Source of the DNA: JAXGRD01 sp050946655
GTDB lineage: Bacteria; Bacillota; Clostridia; Peptostreptococcales; Anaerovoracaceae
Reading direction: 5' to 3'
Assembly: GCA_050946655.1 (NCBI GenBank)
Contig: JBMNVE010000041.1
Coordinates: forward strand, 1 to 16,830
DNA: 16,830 nt
Positions 5,626 to 13,978 of this stretch are shown in pieces; within the stretch, counting starts at the first letter, position 1; the number at the start of each line of letters is the position of its first letter. The notes below the pieces were generated by a model that was given only the letters and a program-made list of their open reading frames with translations, did not search any database and was not told where the DNA came from. A program made the position numbers and the translations under genes.

Positions 5626-6941
5626 GCTTTCTCTTCCTTTTCTTTCTGCTCTTTATCTAAACGTCGGAGAATGTCCCCCGTTGCTTTTTCCACTTCAAAG
5701 ATAATCCGTTCTGCGTCCAAGGTCAAGTACTCCCCGTCCTTGTAGAGGACTTTGCCGTCAACCATGGTCATGCACACTCCACTGCCTCCGGAGGAATACA
5801 CCAAATTATTGACGGTGCTGTGAATCGGATGCATGGAAGGCCCGCTGATATCCATGACGATCAGATCCGCCTTGTACCCCTCCGCCAATTTGCCGCAGTC
5901 ATCTCTTCCCTGGGCATAGGCTCCGCCGGCGGTGGCTGCCCGGATGGCATCCTCCGGTGTTACCCTGGGCAGGTCGGGATACATCATCGCCGTACCGATG
6001 GCCATGACCTTCATCTCCTCTACAAAGTTCAAACTGTTATTGGAAGCCACGCTGTCCGTTCCCAGGGCGATCTTCACCCCATTTTGAAGAAGAGCAGGGA
6101 CGTTGCACACCCCGCTGGCCAGTTTCATATTGCTCACCGGGTTGACCGCCACCACCACCCCTCTATCCCTGAGGATGCCGTAGTCTTCCCCTTCTATGTG
6201 AACACAGTGGGCTGCCGTAGTCCTGGTGCCAAGGAGACCGTGACTGTCCAGATATGCCACCGGGGTCATTCCGTATTTCCTTTTGCACTCTTCATGCTCC
6301 GATGCGGTTTCCGAAACATGGACCTGCATATTCCCGCCGATTTCCTTGGTGTAGGCGGCAAGTTCTGCCACCGTCTTAGGGTCTGAAGTATATTCTGCGT
6401 GAAGGCTCATATCCACCAGCAGCCTGCCTTCTCCCGCCCCGTGGTATTCTTGGTAGAGAGCCTTCATCTCCCTTGCTCCATCCATATCCCAAAGGTCTTC
6501 TCCGGTAAAGTTGACGATGGATCGGCTGAGGTTATTCTTTGTCCCCGACTCCAAGATGGCAGCCGCCATAGCCTCAGAAAAATAATACATATCCGAGGTG
6601 GAAACGATGCCCGCAGCGACGGATTCAGCCATAGCCAGCATGGTCCCGTAATAGACACTTTCCTCTCCCAGTTTTGCCTCAAAGGGAAAAATCTTTTTGG
6701 TGAGCCAATCCTGGAGGTTCATGTTTTCGCCATAGCCCCTCATCAATGTCATGGGAGAATGGGCGTGGGCATTGAAAAACCCCGTCATGAGGAGCTTTCC
6801 TTTGCCATTATAGACTTCTCCGAAATCCTCATCGGGCCTTTCTTTCCCAACATATTGTATGTACCCACCCTTGGTGCCCACATACATCTTCTCTCTGACT
6901 TGGATATCTTCATCGATCAACGTGATCTGTTCAAATAGCAT
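5622..6941 (-). CDS. mtaD: Amidohydrolase, probable 5-methylthioadenosine/S-adenosylhomocysteine deaminase
   Basis: This 439-residue metal-dependent amidohydrolase belongs to the MtaD/chlorohydrolase (TRZ/ATZ) group, whose usual length is 430-450. Predicted metal and catalytic residues are visible: H59-x-H61 in TGFFNAHAHSPM, H208 and E211 in MQVHVSETASEHEE, H245 in TAAHCVHIEGED, and D296 in ALGTDSVASNNS. The family converts MTA or SAH to S-inosyl derivatives and ammonia; some relatives deaminate guanine, cytosine or triazines, so the exact substrate is inferred. A start at 6986 is possible, but AAGGAG lies 7 nt before the ATG at 6941, which aligns with family starts. The gene begins 11 nt before the mfd stop and its stop overlaps the flippase start, so it is tightly embedded in the operon. 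Confidence 0.78.
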   Translation of the reverse strand: MLFEQITLIDEDIQVREKMYVGTKGGYIQYVGKERPDEDFGEVYNGKGKLLMTGFFNAHAHSPMTLMRGYGENMNLQDWLTKKIFPFEAKLGEESVYYGTMLAMAESVAAGIVSTSDMYYFSEAMAAAILESGTKNNLSRSIVNFTGEDLWDMDGAREMKALYQEYHGAGEGRLLVDMSLHAEYTSDPKTVAELAAYTKEIGGNMQVHVSETASEHEECKRKYGMTPVAYLDSHGLLGTRTTAAHCVHIEGEDYGILRDRGVVVAVNPVSNMKLASGVCNVPALLQNGVKIALGTDSVASNNSLNFVEEMKVMAIGTAMMYPDLPRVTPEDAIRAATAGGAYAQGRDDCGKLAEGYKADLIVMDISGPSMHPIHSTVNNLVYSSGGSGVCMTMVDGKVLYKDGEYLTLDAERIIFEVEKATGDILRRLDKEQKEKEEKA

Positions 6942-9900
6942 TGTGTTTCTCCTTTTCCGCCATGGCGCTGACCACTTCCCATACATCGGTCAGGATCTCC
7001 TTGCCCGGCGAGAGAAAGACGGGAATGGGGCGAATACCGGTCTTCTTGCCGTATTCAAAGATAACTTTGTCCACGTCTTGGCGGACCTTTTGTATTCCCA
7101 GTTTTTCGCCGTAGGCTTTTATCTTGGCTACCATGATCAGGTTCCGGGTCTCCCTTGGGATTTCACCGTATCTGTCCTGAAGCTCTTCCACCACTTCCCG
7201 CTCATCTTCTTCCTCGTAGATGGCGGCAATCTTTTTATACATGGTCAGTTTCTGCACCTCGTCCCCGATGTAGTCCACAGGGATGTAGGCGGAGACTCGA
7301 AGGTCTATGTTAGTTTCTTCCCCATGGCCGGTGACCACTTCTCCCTTCAAGGCCTTCACCGCATCGTCCACCAGCTTGCAATACAGCTCATAGCCGATAT
7401 TGATCATATGCCCATGCTGTTCCGTTCCCAAAAGGTTCCCGGCTCCCCGGATCTCCAGGTCCCGCATGGAAATCTTGAAGCCGGCACCGAATTCGGTAAA
7501 CTCTTTGATGGCACGTAGACGACGGTCGGCGACTTCCGAAAGGACCTTGTTCTTTCCGTGCATGAGATAGGCATAAGCCAGGCGGTTGGATCTACCCACC
7601 CTTCCCCTAAGCTGGTAAAGCTGGGATAGTCCGAACTTGTCCGCATCCAAAATGATCACCGTGTTCACGTTGGGGATGTCGATCCCCGATTCGATAATGG
7701 TTGTGGCGATGAGGATATCGATTTCTCCGTCCATAAAGGACATCATGATATCTTCCAAAACGCTTTCACTCATCTGGCCGTGTCCCACGGCGATCCGCTT
7801 GCCCGGAACCAGGCGATCGATCTGGTCGGCGATCCTGTGGACTCCTGCCACCCGGTTATAGATGACATAGACCTGCCCTCCTCGGTCCAACTCCCGTTCA
7901 ATGGCTTCGGTAATGACAAACTCATCTTCTTCCATGACATAAGTCTGGACGGGATACCTCTCTTCGGGAGGTTCTTCGATCAGGCTCATATCCCGGACAC
8001 CGATGAGGGACATGTGCAAGGTCCTGGGGATGGGTGTTGCGGACAAGGTGAGGACATCCACGTTTTTCTTCAGCGCTTTGATCTTTTCCTTGTGTTGTAC
8101 CCCAAATCGCTGTTCTTCATCAATGACCAACAGACCCAGGTCTTTAAACTTCACATCCTTGCTCAACAGGCGATGGGTCCCGATGACCACATCCACCTTT
8201 CCCTTCTTCACTCTATCCACCGTTGCTTCCTGCTCCTTCTCCGAGCGGAATCTGCTGAGCATGTCCACCGAAAAGGGGAACTTTTCAAATCGCTCTTTCA
8301 GCGTATAGTAGTGCTGACTGGCCAAAATGGTGGTTGGAACCAGAACGGCCACTTGCTTTCCTTCCGCAGCACATTTGAACATGGCTCTGGCTGCCACTTC
8401 CGTCTTGCCGTAGCCCACATCTCCGCAGAGAAGTCGGTCCATGGCCCTTTCCTTCTCCATATCTCCCTTGATCTCTTCAATGCATCGCAGTTGGTCGGCA
8501 GTTTCCTCAAAAGGGAAACTTTCTTCAAACTCTTTCTGCCAAACCGTATCCGGCCCGAACTTATGGCCGGGATTTGCATTTCGGGCAGCGCTGATCTCCA
8601 GCAGCTCCTTGGCCATGTTTGCGATGGATGCCTTGGCCTTTGCCTTGGTGGTTCTCCAGTCGCTGCCACTGAGCCTGCTGATCTTCACATCGGCTGCATC
8701 CTTACCCACATATTTCTGAATCAGGTCCATCTGAGTCGCCGGTACATAGAGGTTATCCTTACCTGCATACTGGACTTTCAAGTAGTCCTTTTTTTCCCCT
8801 TTTACATCCAGCTGGTCGAGACCGATGAACTTTCCGATGCCGTGGGTCTCGTGGACCACATAGTCCCCGGCACTGATATCCGCAAAGCTTCTGATGGCCT
8901 GCCCCTTGGTCTTGGACCTGCTTTTCTTGCGCCGCCTTTTATATGTGCCGAAGATATCCCCGTCGGTAATATAGCATATCTTCTCCTCGGGAAAGTCCAT
9001 CCCCGAAGTGAGGCTTCCTCTTTCTATCCAGATCCTGCCGTCCAAATGACTACCGACAAGAAATTCCTGTATGTTCCTGTATCGCTCTTCCGTGGAACAG
9101 ACGATAGTGACTTTGTAATGATTGTCCAGGTATTTGTGCAGCTCCTTTTCCAACATGTCCATCTTTCCGTTATAGGAAAGAGTCTGTCGGCTCTGCACGT
9201 TTCGGATCTCCTCGTAAGCATCCACACCCTTGACCGCTCTGGGAAATGGGGTGCACAAGTATACCTTGGGAAGACCATATATCTCCAGCAGTTCCTTCCT
9301 GCCGGAAAAGTTTCGGATATCCGAGGGGATCACCTTTCCTTGCTCTAAAAAGACTTCAAAGTCCAGTTTCAATTCCTTGGCCCTTGTCTCTACCCCCTCG
9401 TAAATACGGTTGGGGTCGTCCATGATGACCACCTTCTGGTCCATGTACTCCCAAATGAATGCCGGTTCTTCATAGAAGTAGTCCATGTAATTTTCCAGGT
9501 GCTGAATATTGGTCATACTCTCCATGGAGCCCAGCAGCTGATCTCGCCTGTCGGGAAGATCGTGATATGCCCTTGTGATCCGCTTCTTTGCCCGTTCAAA
9601 GGCCTCGGGCTGGCGGACCATCAATTCAGCCGGTAAGATCTTCAAAGAGGAGAGCTTCTCTACTGACCGTTGAGAGTCCACCTGGAAAGTCCGGATATCC
9701 TCCACCAAGGTGTCGAAAAACTCCACACGAACCGGCAGGTCCATGTAAGGGGTGAAGACGTCTACGATGCTTCCCCGAACGGAAAACTGTCCCTTGGCAT
9801 AGACTAGAGGCACCCTTTCATAGCCCATATCCACCAGGGCCTGCATCATTTCTCTCTGGTTGGATTCTTCCTCCACTTCCAGCGGGAAGTTGTGATGACA

Positions 9901-10230
9901 AAACACTTCTTTTGGGGGCAATTTTTTTATGGCCACCGATGCAGGCGCTATGACCACACAGTCTTCCCCCGATACCAAAGCCCCCATGATGCGCAACCGC
10001 TCCAGCATAGTATCTCTGCTCTTTGCCTCATAACTGACAAACTTCTCCTCATCGGTAGGCATGACGTAGATCTGCTTTTTTGCAAAAAAGGAAAGATCGG
10101 AGGCAAGTCTCTTTGCCCCGATGTAGGTGGGGGTCACGATGAGACATTGTCCCTGATTTTCTCTTATGATCTTGGCACATATGGGAGCAACTCTGCTGTC
10201 CGATATGCCTGAAATGTTAACTATTCCCAT
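6931..10230 (-). CDS. mfd: Transcription-repair coupling factor Mfd
   Basis: Mfd removes RNA polymerase stalled at DNA lesions and recruits UvrA. Domain order is complete: UvrB-like N-terminal module (about 1-330, with VRVEFFD and VDSQRSVEKL), RNA-polymerase-interacting CarD-like domain (about 450-510, YVVHETHGIGKF), superfamily 2 translocase, and C-terminal TRCF domain (about 970-1060). Translocase motifs are intact: Walker A GDVGYGKTE near 602, VIDEEQRFG near 700, TLSATPIPRTL, and QLRGRVGRS near 870. At 1099 residues it is shorter than the roughly 1150-1180 usual; about 30 N-terminal residues are missing relative to Bacillus. The start cannot move upstream, because an in-frame TGA lies four codons before the ATG. 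Its start overlaps the 3' end of pth by 14 nt with only a weak AGG site, implying translational coupling. Confidence 0.96.
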   Translation of the reverse strand: MGIVNISGISDSRVAPICAKIIRENQGQCLIVTPTYIGAKRLASDLSFFAKKQIYVMPTDEEKFVSYEAKSRDTMLERLRIMGALVSGEDCVVIAPASVAIKKLPPKEVFCHHNFPLEVEEESNQREMMQALVDMGYERVPLVYAKGQFSVRGSIVDVFTPYMDLPVRVEFFDTLVEDIRTFQVDSQRSVEKLSSLKILPAELMVRQPEAFERAKKRITRAYHDLPDRRDQLLGSMESMTNIQHLENYMDYFYEEPAFIWEYMDQKVVIMDDPNRIYEGVETRAKELKLDFEVFLEQGKVIPSDIRNFSGRKELLEIYGLPKVYLCTPFPRAVKGVDAYEEIRNVQSRQTLSYNGKMDMLEKELHKYLDNHYKVTIVCSTEERYRNIQEFLVGSHLDGRIWIERGSLTSGMDFPEEKICYITDGDIFGTYKRRRKKSRSKTKGQAIRSFADISAGDYVVHETHGIGKFIGLDQLDVKGEKKDYLKVQYAGKDNLYVPATQMDLIQKYVGKDAADVKISRLSGSDWRTTKAKAKASIANMAKELLEISAARNANPGHKFGPDTVWQKEFEESFPFEETADQLRCIEEIKGDMEKERAMDRLLCGDVGYGKTEVAARAMFKCAAEGKQVAVLVPTTILASQHYYTLKERFEKFPFSVDMLSRFRSEKEQEATVDRVKKGKVDVVIGTHRLLSKDVKFKDLGLLVIDEEQRFGVQHKEKIKALKKNVDVLTLSATPIPRTLHMSLIGVRDMSLIEEPPEERYPVQTYVMEEDEFVITEAIERELDRGGQVYVIYNRVAGVHRIADQIDRLVPGKRIAVGHGQMSESVLEDIMMSFMDGEIDILIATTIIESGIDIPNVNTVIILDADKFGLSQLYQLRGRVGRSNRLAYAYLMHGKNKVLSEVADRRLRAIKEFTEFGAGFKISMRDLEIRGAGNLLGTEQHGHMINIGYELYCKLVDDAVKALKGEVVTGHGEETNIDLRVSAYIPVDYIGDEVQKLTMYKKIAAIYEEEDEREVVEELQDRYGEIPRETRNLIMVAKIKAYGEKLGIQKVRQDVDKVIFEYGKKTGIRPIPVFLSPGKEILTDVWEVVSAMAEKEKHNAI

Positions 10231-10792
10231 TATACCTGTTCATCGCTTTGTCGATGCCGTCTTCCATGTAGCACTTGGCCGCCGCCACGGCCCTTCGTAC
10301 GGCATTCTCCAAAGGCTCCTTTTCCATGGAGGTAAATCCCCCTGTAACAAAATCCCGAATATCTCCGGGAAAGGCATCCTTGGCAGCCCCGCCGATGCCG
10401 ATGCGGATCCTGGGAAACTGATCTGTACCAAGCCGTCCGATAATGGACCGCATCCCGTTGTGACTTCCGGCGCTTCCTTTTTTTCGGACCCGAATCACGC
10501 CGGTCTCAAAATCCATGTCGTCATAGATGACCAAAAGGTTTTCCGGCGGCAACTTGTAGTAATCCACGATCTCTCCCAGAGAGTCACCGCTCAAGTTCAT
10601 ATAGGTCTGGGGCTTTACCAGCATAAACTTATGGCCGCCGAGATTGCCCTCGCCCACCAAAGCCTTATGCTTTATCTTGTTCACCTTTACCCCCAGTTCC
10701 TCCGCCAAAACATCAACGGTAATAAAACCCAAGTTGTGACGTGTCTGGGCATATTTTCTTCCCGGATTTCCCAGGCCTGCTATGACAAACAT
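10217..10792 (-). CDS. pth: Peptidyl-tRNA hydrolase
   Basis: Pth cleaves peptidyl-tRNA that drops off ribosomes and so recycles tRNA. The protein has 191 residues, the standard size. The N-terminal signature FVIAGLGNPGRKYAQTRHN carries catalytic His19 (E. coli His20). The conserved YDDMDFETG follows, with the Asp that orients this His, and then GSAGSHNGMRSI. ATG at 10792 lies 8 nt after the prs stop, preceded by AGGGAT that overlaps the prs stop codon. Its last 14 nt overlap mfd. This matches B. subtilis spoVC between prs and mfd; fin (yabK), which separates pth and mfd there, is absent. Confidence 0.96.
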   Translation of the reverse strand: MFVIAGLGNPGRKYAQTRHNLGFITVDVLAEELGVKVNKIKHKALVGEGNLGGHKFMLVKPQTYMNLSGDSLGEIVDYYKLPPENLLVIYDDMDFETGVIRVRKKGSAGSHNGMRSIIGRLGTDQFPRIRIGIGGAAKDAFPGDIRDFVTGGFTSMEKEPLENAVRRAVAAAKCYMEDGIDKAMNRYNGNS

Positions 10793-10800
10793 TCTATCCC

Positions 10801-11751
10801 TTAATCAAACAACTTACTGATGGAGTCATTGGTGTGGATCCTTGCAATGGCCTCTGCAAAGAGAGGTGCAACGCTCAGGTGCTCCATCTTGGATATGGCC
10901 TTTTCTGACGGTACGGGTATGGTATTGAGAAGGACCACCTCTTCATAGGGCGATTCATCCAAACGTTCACAGGCAGGCCCCGATAGTACAGCATGGGTGG
11001 CACAGGCAAATACCCTCTTGGCACCCAGCTGGATCAGCGCTCTTCCCGCATTGCAGATGGTCCCTGCCGTGTCGATCATGTCATCTACGATAATACAGTT
11101 CTTGCCTTTGATGTCTCCGATGATGTTCATGATCTCACTTTTGTTGGGTTCGGGCCTTCTTTTATCTACAATGGCAATGGGTGTCCCCAGAGGTTCTGCC
11201 AGGTTTCTGGCTCTGGTCACCGATCCGTGATCGGGAGATACGATCACCAGGTCGGAGATATTTTTTTTCTTCCAGTAATCGGCTAAGATAGGCATGCCCA
11301 ACAAGTGATCCACGGGAATGTCGAAGTACCCTTGGATCTGGGGAGCATGAAGATCCATGGTCACCAGCCGGTTGGCACCGGCCGCCATGAGAAGATCCGC
11401 CACCAACTTGGATGTGATGGGATCTCTGGCCTTGGCCTTCCTATCTTGACGAGCATACCCGTAATAAGGCATCACCACGTTGATTCTTCCCGCAGATGCC
11501 CTCTTCATAGAGTCGATCATGATCAGCACTTCCATCAGGTTATCGTTCACGGGAGCACAGGTCGACTGAATAATGTAGCAATCCACACCTCTGACGGATT
11601 CCATCAGATTAAAAGAGATTTCCCCGTCGCTGAACTGCTTGACTTCCGCCCTTCCAAGGGGTTTTCCCAACTTGGAAGCAATCTCTTCGGCCAGATCCGG
11701 ATGGGCATTTCCGGTAAAAATTTTAAACTCCGGGTACATCGCATTCTTCAT
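10801..11751 (-). CDS. prs: Ribose-phosphate pyrophosphokinase (PRPP synthetase)
   Basis: Prs makes phosphoribosyl pyrophosphate from ribose-5-phosphate and ATP, feeding purine, pyrimidine, His, Trp and NAD synthesis. The 316-residue length is standard for class I enzymes. Diagnostic parts are QFSDGEISFNLMESVRG near the N-terminus, the flexible-loop motif YYGYARQDRK, TMDLHAPQIQGYFD, and the PRPP-binding loop CIIVDDMIDTAGT (about 219-231). ATG at 11751 follows GGAGG, 12 nt after the glmU-like gene. PRPP is also the ligand of PurR, encoded divergently nearby, so the locus pairs the maker of the signal with its sensor. Confidence 0.97.
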   Translation of the reverse strand: MKNAMYPEFKIFTGNAHPDLAEEIASKLGKPLGRAEVKQFSDGEISFNLMESVRGVDCYIIQSTCAPVNDNLMEVLIMIDSMKRASAGRINVVMPYYGYARQDRKAKARDPITSKLVADLLMAAGANRLVTMDLHAPQIQGYFDIPVDHLLGMPILADYWKKKNISDLVIVSPDHGSVTRARNLAEPLGTPIAIVDKRRPEPNKSEIMNIIGDIKGKNCIIVDDMIDTAGTICNAGRALIQLGAKRVFACATHAVLSGPACERLDESPYEEVVLLNTIPVPSEKAISKMEHLSVAPLFAEAIARIHTNDSISKLFD

Positions 11752-11763
11752 TTCATTCCTCCG

Positions 11764-12459
11764 CTACTTTTTCTTGTCCAGAAGGCCGCGTTTATCCACC
11801 CAGCCCTTCAGGATTTTTCCTTTTGCTCTAGCTACATATAATGCTCCCGTAGGTACATCACCGGTCACGGTGCTCCCTGCGGCGATATATGACTTTTCTT
11901 CTACCGTCACCGGCGAAATAATATTGGTATTGCATCCGATGAAGGAATCTTTCTTTACTGTGGATCTGTGCTTATTGGCTCCGTCGTAGTTGACAAAGAC
12001 AACACCGCATCCGATGTTGACATTCTCTTCCACATCCGAATCCCCGATGTACGTCAAGTGGGATGCCTTGCTTCCGTCTCCCATGGTGGAGTTCTTCACC
12101 TCCACAAAGTCCCCTACCTTACAGTCGCTACCTACGTGGCTGTTGGGACGAAGGTAAGCAAAGGGGCCAACCTTGGTCTTGTTGCCCACGGTGCTTTCCA
12201 GGATCACAGAACTCTGGATCTCCGTATCGTTGCCTATGGTCGAGTCCACGATACGGGTGTTCTGTCCGATGACGCAGTTTTCTCCTATGGTTACCTTCCC
12301 TTCCAAAACTGCACAAGGGTAAATGACCGTGCCTTTTCCGATCTCCACCCCCTCATCGATATATGCCTGTCTGATGTCGATAAATCTGACGCCCTTTTCT
12401 GCGTAGGATATGTTCCGTTCCAGTCGCGCTTCCTCTTCTGCTTCGTATTTTGCTCGCAT
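11764..12459 (-). CDS. glmU: Stand-alone GlmU acetyltransferase domain (glucosamine-1-phosphate N-acetyltransferase)
   Basis: This 231-residue protein matches only the C-terminal left-handed beta-helix half of GlmU (about 456 residues in full), which acetylates glucosamine-1-phosphate with acetyl-CoA. It begins in the linker helix (residues 4-21), then hexapeptide repeats from about 34. Catalytic and binding residues keep the E. coli spacing: Arg104, Lys122, His134, Tyr137, Asn148, Asn157-Tyr158 and Lys163 (E. coli 333, 351, 363, 366, 377, 386-387, 392). The N-terminal pyrophosphorylase with its GxGTRM loop is absent, and only 4 nt separate this gene from murC, so no fragment of it is left. 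A GAGGAG ribosome site 9 nt before the ATG shows it is a designed short gene, not a broken one. The pyrophosphorylase must be supplied from elsewhere. Confidence 0.9.
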   Translation of the reverse strand: MRAKYEAEEEARLERNISYAEKGVRFIDIRQAYIDEGVEIGKGTVIYPCAVLEGKVTIGENCVIGQNTRIVDSTIGNDTEIQSSVILESTVGNKTKVGPFAYLRPNSHVGSDCKVGDFVEVKNSTMGDGSKASHLTYIGDSDVEENVNIGCGVVFVNYDGANKHRSTVKKDSFIGCNTNIISPVTVEEKSYIAAGSTVTGDVPTGALYVARAKGKILKGWVDKRGLLDKKK

Positions 12460-12463
12460 AGTT

Positions 12464-13876
12464 TTATTCTCCTCTGATTTTTCTTCCCCGGGTCGCCCCG
12501 TCTTTCTCCAGGATCATCTCTCCGATCCTATATACATCGCCGGCACCCATGGTCAGGATCAGATCCTTAGGTTCGGCGTTGTTGTAAACAAAGTTGGCGA
12601 TTTCTTCGAATTCCTCAAAGAAATACACATCCTTATCCGGATACCGTTTCTTGATCTCCGCCATTAAGGATTTAGAACTGATTTTATGGATGTTCTTTTC
12701 TCGCGCCGCATAGATCTCCGCCAATACGATTGTGTCCGCTCCTTCAAATGCAGAGGGAAACTCGTCAAAGAGGGCAATGGTCCTGGTGTAGGTATGGGGC
12801 TGGAAAATGCACCAAATATTATCGTATTCCATGTTTCTGGCAGCATCGAGAGTTGCCTTGATCTCTGTGGGATGGTGGGCATAATCATCTACGATGCGCA
12901 TGCCGTTTTGGGTCTCTCCCATTTCATCGAAGCGCCTCTGGGTACCTTTGTACTTCTCCAAGGTAGAAACAATCGTCCGGGTATCCACCCCCAAGGTATG
13001 GCAGCATGCCACCGTTACCAAGGCATTGAGAAGGTTGTGCTCCCCCGGGACGGACAACTGAAGGCTGCATATCTTTTCTCCTTTATGTAGGACAGAAAAA
13101 GAAGGGTTACCCTTGCCGTTAAATTCGATGTCATCGGCACAGTAGGTACACCCCTCACTGATACCATAAGTGATCACGTTTTCTCTTCCTTTAATTACCT
13201 TCTTCACGAAGGGGTTGGCATCATAGGCAAAGAGGATGCCATCGGGGGGAAGAAGGCCGATAAACTGGTGAAAGGATTGGGTGATGTGGTCGATGTCCTT
13301 GAAGTAATCCAAGTGGTCCGAATCGATGTTGAGAATGATTTCGATCCGGGGCTTCAGTTGAAGAAAGCTATCCATATATTCGCAAGCTTCTGTTACGAAA
13401 AAATCTCCCTGACCGATCCTTACGTTCCCACCGATCTCGGTAAGGTTTCCGCCCACCAATATGGTAGGATCTTCGGCTGCTTCCAGCAAGACCAAGGAGA
13501 TCATGGATGTAGTCGTGGTCTTTCCGTGGGTCCCTGCAATGGCGATGCTGTTTTTTCTCACCTTCATCAGTTCCCCCAGCATCTCTGCTCTAGTGACGCA
13601 GGGGATGCCCGCCTCTTTGGCCCTCACCAGCTCAGGGTTATCCGCCCCTACCGCCGCTGAGTAGACCACCAGATCAGCACCGTCCACGTTTTTTGCCCTG
13701 TGGCCCAGGGAAACCCTGACGCCTTCTCTCATAAGGCGATCCACCTGATTGTTTTGGTTCATGTCCGATCCGGTAACCGTATATCCTTGTGCAAGCAAAA
13801 TATCTGCAATGGCGGAGAGGCCGATCCCCCCGATGCCGATGCAGTGTACCTGACGCACTTTGTTGAAATTTATCAT
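12464..13876 (-). CDS. murC: UDP-N-acetylmuramate--L-alanine ligase MurC
   Basis: MurC joins L-alanine to UDP-MurNAc with ATP, the first stem-peptide step of peptidoglycan synthesis in the cytoplasm. The 470-residue length is typical. The N-terminal UDP-binding Rossmann motif is HCIGIGGIGLSAIADIL (from residue 11). The Mur-ligase ATP loop AIAGTHGKTTTTS lies at about 111-123, and the C-terminal ligase motif DYAHHPTEI near 330. The frame stays open upstream to 13999, but that extension crosses the promoter and is hydrophobic and unlike MurC; GGAGG 9 nt before the ATG at 13876 fixes the start. It is the first gene of the long minus-strand operon, and its stop lies 4 nt before glmU. Confidence 0.96.
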   Translation of the reverse strand: MINFNKVRQVHCIGIGGIGLSAIADILLAQGYTVTGSDMNQNNQVDRLMREGVRVSLGHRAKNVDGADLVVYSAAVGADNPELVRAKEAGIPCVTRAEMLGELMKVRKNSIAIAGTHGKTTTTSMISLVLLEAAEDPTILVGGNLTEIGGNVRIGQGDFFVTEACEYMDSFLQLKPRIEIILNIDSDHLDYFKDIDHITQSFHQFIGLLPPDGILFAYDANPFVKKVIKGRENVITYGISEGCTYCADDIEFNGKGNPSFSVLHKGEKICSLQLSVPGEHNLLNALVTVACCHTLGVDTRTIVSTLEKYKGTQRRFDEMGETQNGMRIVDDYAHHPTEIKATLDAARNMEYDNIWCIFQPHTYTRTIALFDEFPSAFEGADTIVLAEIYAAREKNIHKISSKSLMAEIKKRYPDKDVYFFEEFEEIANFVYNNAEPKDLILTMGAGDVYRIGEMILEKDGATRGRKIRGE

Positions 13877-13905
13877 GTAGTAAGTCCTCCAAGTAATATT
13901 CACGA

Positions 13906-13922
13906 AAAGTATACCATACTTT
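13906..13922. repeat. Inverted repeat over the murC -10 box
   Basis: AAAGTAT (13906-13912), spacer ACC, ATACTTT (13916-13922): perfect 7-bp arms. A perfect 10-bp palindrome TTCCATGGAA (13921-13930) touches it. Both lie between the murC -10 and the shared -35 region, a normal place for an operator. No binding protein can be named. Confidence 0.5.
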
Positions 13923-13938
13923 CCATGGAATTTGACAA
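13908..13938 (-). promoter_or_regulatory. Promoter of the murC-to-rqcP operon
   Basis: On the minus strand an extended -10, TGG-TATACT (hexamer 13908-13913), lies 19 nt from TTGTCA (13933-13938). The long spacer is tolerable with an extended -10. The -35 is almost the same DNA as the -35 of the divergent purR promoter (TTGACA, 13932-13937). A 17-bp inverted repeat overlaps this -10. Confidence 0.6.
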
Positions 13939-13960
13939 AAATATAAGAAGTGAATAATAT
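13932..13960 (+). promoter_or_regulatory. Promoter of purR
   Basis: A perfect -35 TTGACA (13932-13937), exactly 17 nt spacing and -10 TAATAT (13955-13960) make a near-consensus sigma-A promoter. Transcription would start near 13967, giving a leader of about 50 nt before the purR ATG. Confidence 0.8.
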
Positions 13961-13978
13961 TATGATATTGAAGAATAA

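Noticed and set aside
7780..9348. A 522-codon open frame on the plus strand
   Set aside because: It lies wholly antisense to mfd, whose motifs are intact. The translated product resembles no family, and the frame is explained by codon bias of the real gene on the other strand.
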